Part shown: positions 6,189 to 7,326 of the stretch, piece by piece
How positions within the stretch are numbered: the first letter of the stretch is position 1
How the letters are laid out: the number at the start of each line of letters is the position of its first letter
NCBI GenBank assembly: GCA_031265595.1
Contig: JAISCM010000171.1
Coordinates: 1-7,326, forward strand
DNA length: 7,326 nucleotides
DNA from: Tannerellaceae bacterium
Lineage (GTDB): Bacteria; Bacteroidota; Bacteroidia; Bacteroidales; Tannerellaceae
Reading direction: 5' to 3'
Notes under the pieces: model-generated
What the model saw: the letters and a program-made list of their open reading frames with translations, nothing else
Told to the model about the DNA's origin: nothing
The model's database searches: none
Made by a program: the position numbers and the translations under genes

Positions 6189-6916
6189 TTAATCCTTCAA
6201 ACAACCGATTGGTACTACACAAACACCATCCTCCCGCCGATAAGCATATTGGCCCAAACCGGTAAGAACCATCAGGAACGAAGGAGATTTCATTTTTGTA
6301 GTATCTATTTTTTCTGCCAACCTCCTGAGCGTATGGGCGCCGGATTCTATCAGGCTGTCGCCGCCCAACTTTATCTCTATCAGGCCAAAACTATCATTAC
6401 GCAGATGCAATACGGCATCACATTCCAGCCCATTCTTGTCGCGATAGTGATACACTTGCCCATCGAGCGCATCAGCATACACCCGAAGATCGCGCACGGC
6501 CATCGTTTCAAAAAGCAAACCAAAAGTATTCAGGCAAACCGGCCCGTACCCGAATGGGTTAATTCCGACATATCCGGCGGAACCGACGATCCCGTAAAAA
6601 TAAGCTGCCCCGGCAACCGCCTGCGACTTACCTCAAACCGTGCCGCATCCCATAACTTCGGAGCCAGTTGCCATTCATCAATCAACCTGGGCGTATCCCC
6701 CCTAAGAAAAACGTCCGGATCCGATTCCGCCAATAACAAATTGTTTTTGCGCATCTTCGGATTATCCATATACAATGCACTTCTCGCCTGCTGTTCTGCC
6801 GTAGTAGTCTTGCCACACCATTTAGGCCCTTGAATCAATACTACCCCCGATGCTTCAAGCTGCTCCTCCAACATCCGGTCGGCTATCCTCGCCCTATAAG
6901 CTATAGATGCTTCCAT
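6189..6916 (-). pseudogene. AAA/DUF4143 family ATPase, broken by an internal deletion
   Basis: Two pieces of one family lie in different frames. The N-terminal piece (6916 to 6530, 128 codons from the ATG) has the Walker A 'GPKWCGKTT' at residues 30-38, Walker B 'RLIDEWQ' at 77-83 and 'IFTGSS' at 106-111, then 'HSGTGRFA' and a TGA stop. The C-terminal piece (from about 6530 to 6189) resumes with 'LNTFGLLFETMAVRDLRVYA' and continues through 'LECDAVLHL' and 'GLIEIKLGG', the D...ExK pattern of the PD-(D/E)XK-like end of these proteins, to 'VVPIGCLKD'. As I recall the family, intact members have about 400 residues, with roughly 180 between GTGRF-W and LNTFG; here these points abut. So about 0.5 kb is missing and the frame is shifted. 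The family is often found in many copies in Bacteroidales genomes; its cellular role is poorly known. The ATG at 6916 is preferred over a TTG at 6952 that lies in the promoter motif. Confidence 0.9.
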
Positions 6917-6949
6917 ATCCCCCTCTTTAGTACATACTATTTCAGTTTT

Positions 6950-6957
6950 CAAAGGTA
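6950..6957 (-). promoter_or_regulatory. Bacteroidota -7 promoter element of the broken ATPase gene
   Basis: The minus strand reads TACCTTTG, an exact TAnnTTTG match, with a predicted leader of about 30 bases before ATG 6916. No clear -33 TTTG is seen. The promoter appears intact although the gene is not. Confidence 0.45.
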
Positions 6958-6996
6958 ATACCTTTTTCTTTGTTTTCCACTAATTTACAAAAATCT

Positions 6997-7034
6997 ATTC
7001 ACCAGGTTGGCCGCTTTTCATTCACCAGGTTGGC
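6997..7034. repeat. Two direct copies of a 15-bp repeat, 23-bp period
   Basis: ATTCACCAGGTTGGC occurs at 6997-7011 and again, identically, at 7020-7034. The eight bases after each copy are partly alike (CGCTTTTC and TGCATGCC), so the unit is a 23-bp tandem repeat with a decaying second copy. It lies just upstream of the promoter of the broken ATPase gene. No function is recognised. Confidence 0.8.
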
Positions 7035-7089
7035 TGCATGCCTCCCGATCCCCCAATCCCATAAAGAGACATATCAAATACTAAAAAAA

Positions 7090-7150
7090 AGTCTTCGCAA
7101 TAGCCTCAGTAAGTCTTCGCGAAGTGTTGAAAGAGTCTTCGCGAAGTGTT
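7090..7150. repeat. Three-unit 22-bp tandem repeat with palindromic core CTTCGCGAAG
   Basis: AGTCTTCGC starts at 7090, 7112 and 7134, exactly 22 bases apart. Units two and three share the 17-mer AGTCTTCGCGAAGTGTT, which contains the perfect 10-bp palindrome CTTCGCGAAG; unit one has lost its right half. A decayed fourth unit may begin near 7156 (ACTTTCGGC). The core could bind a dimeric protein or form small hairpins in RNA. The region 6958-7188 around both repeat types holds no gene that I can support. Confidence 0.85.
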
Positions 7151-7188
7151 TATAAACTTTCGGCATCGCTCCCAAACGTTACCATTTA

Positions 7189-7326
7189 TCAGTCACTAAT
7201 GTTGCCACCCCTTACAAGCTTGCTGTATAAGGTTGTTTTAGCCTGTGCATACTGCTGTCTTCCGATGGGTGTTTTCGTCCTTTTGATTTTGTATTTCTTC
7301 CCTGATTCGTTCCCTTCGGGTAATGA
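7189..7326 (-). CDS. Possible C-terminal fragment of an unidentified protein (partial)
   Basis: On the minus strand a frame is open from the right edge for 45 codons to a TGA at 7191-7189. The residues are basic and hydrophilic ('KYKIKRTKTPIGRQQYAQAK', then 'TTLYSKLVRGG'). I do not recognise the family. The other two minus-strand frames also stay open for much of this stretch, so openness alone is weak support; the A/C-rich composition of this strand resembles that of nadA and the methyltransferase gene. If real, the gene starts outside the window and points toward the tandem repeats. It may equally be non-coding. Confidence 0.3.
   Translation of the reverse strand, partial: SLPEGNESGKKYKIKRTKTPIGRQQYAQAKTTLYSKLVRGGNISD

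Noticed and set aside
6249..6833. A 194-codon open frame on the plus strand
   Set aside because: It is antisense to the ATPase pseudogene across the deletion junction; the opposite strand carries clear Walker motifs, and this frame's protein has no recognisable motif.
6189..6916. Two separate small genes instead of one broken ATPase
   Set aside because: The pieces correspond to the N- and C-terminal parts of one family, and the second lacks a plausible start of its own (only a TTG at 6518).
7090..7150. CRISPR array
   Set aside because: The 22-bp period leaves only about 5 bases between 17-bp repeats, too short for spacers, and the repeats are internally palindromic.

Overview
The window looks like chromosomal DNA of a Bacteroidales bacterium, most likely from the Porphyromonadaceae/Tannerellaceae side (for example a Parabacteroides relative). 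Three things point there. There is a PorZ-like type IX secretion protein with a C-terminal sorting domain. There is a DUF4294 protein, a family I know only from Bacteroidota. Several genes carry the Bacteroidota -7 promoter motif TAnnTTTG just upstream of, or overlapping, the gene start. The genus is an inference.

Layout from left to right: (1) the N-terminal 162 codons of a minus-strand integral membrane protein resembling GT-C type glycosyltransferases, running off the left edge; (2) a plus-strand pair, rdgB (nucleotide-pool sanitising pyrophosphatase) and porZ, joined by a one-base TAATG overlap; (3) nadA (quinolinate synthase), convergent with porZ only 3 bases away; (4) a long AT-rich gene-free stretch of about 0.5 kb between the divergent nadA and a trmH-family RNA methyltransferase gene; (5) the methyltransferase gene, whose 3' end overlaps that of the convergent DUF4294 gene by 9 bases; (6) a minus-strand AAA/DUF4143 ATPase gene broken by an internal deletion, hence a pseudogene; (7) an intergenic tail with two kinds of short tandem repeat (23-bp and 22-bp periods), followed by a possible C-terminal fragment of another minus-strand gene at the right edge.

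The intact genes are mostly housekeeping: NTP sanitation, NAD synthesis and RNA methylation, plus one T9SS surface component. I see no new multi-gene defence or biosynthetic system. The most interesting material is structural: near-leaderless starts at nadA and the DUF4294 gene, where the -7 motif ends 6 bases before the ATG; a microhomology-type deletion scar in the ATPase gene; a 22-bp tandem repeat built on the palindrome CTTCGCGAAG; an intergenic region with an inverted pair of DnaA-box-like 9-mers and phased GTTATT repeats; and a marked change in codon choice halfway through porZ. No tRNA, rRNA, CRISPR array, insertion sequence or convincing rho-independent terminator was found.
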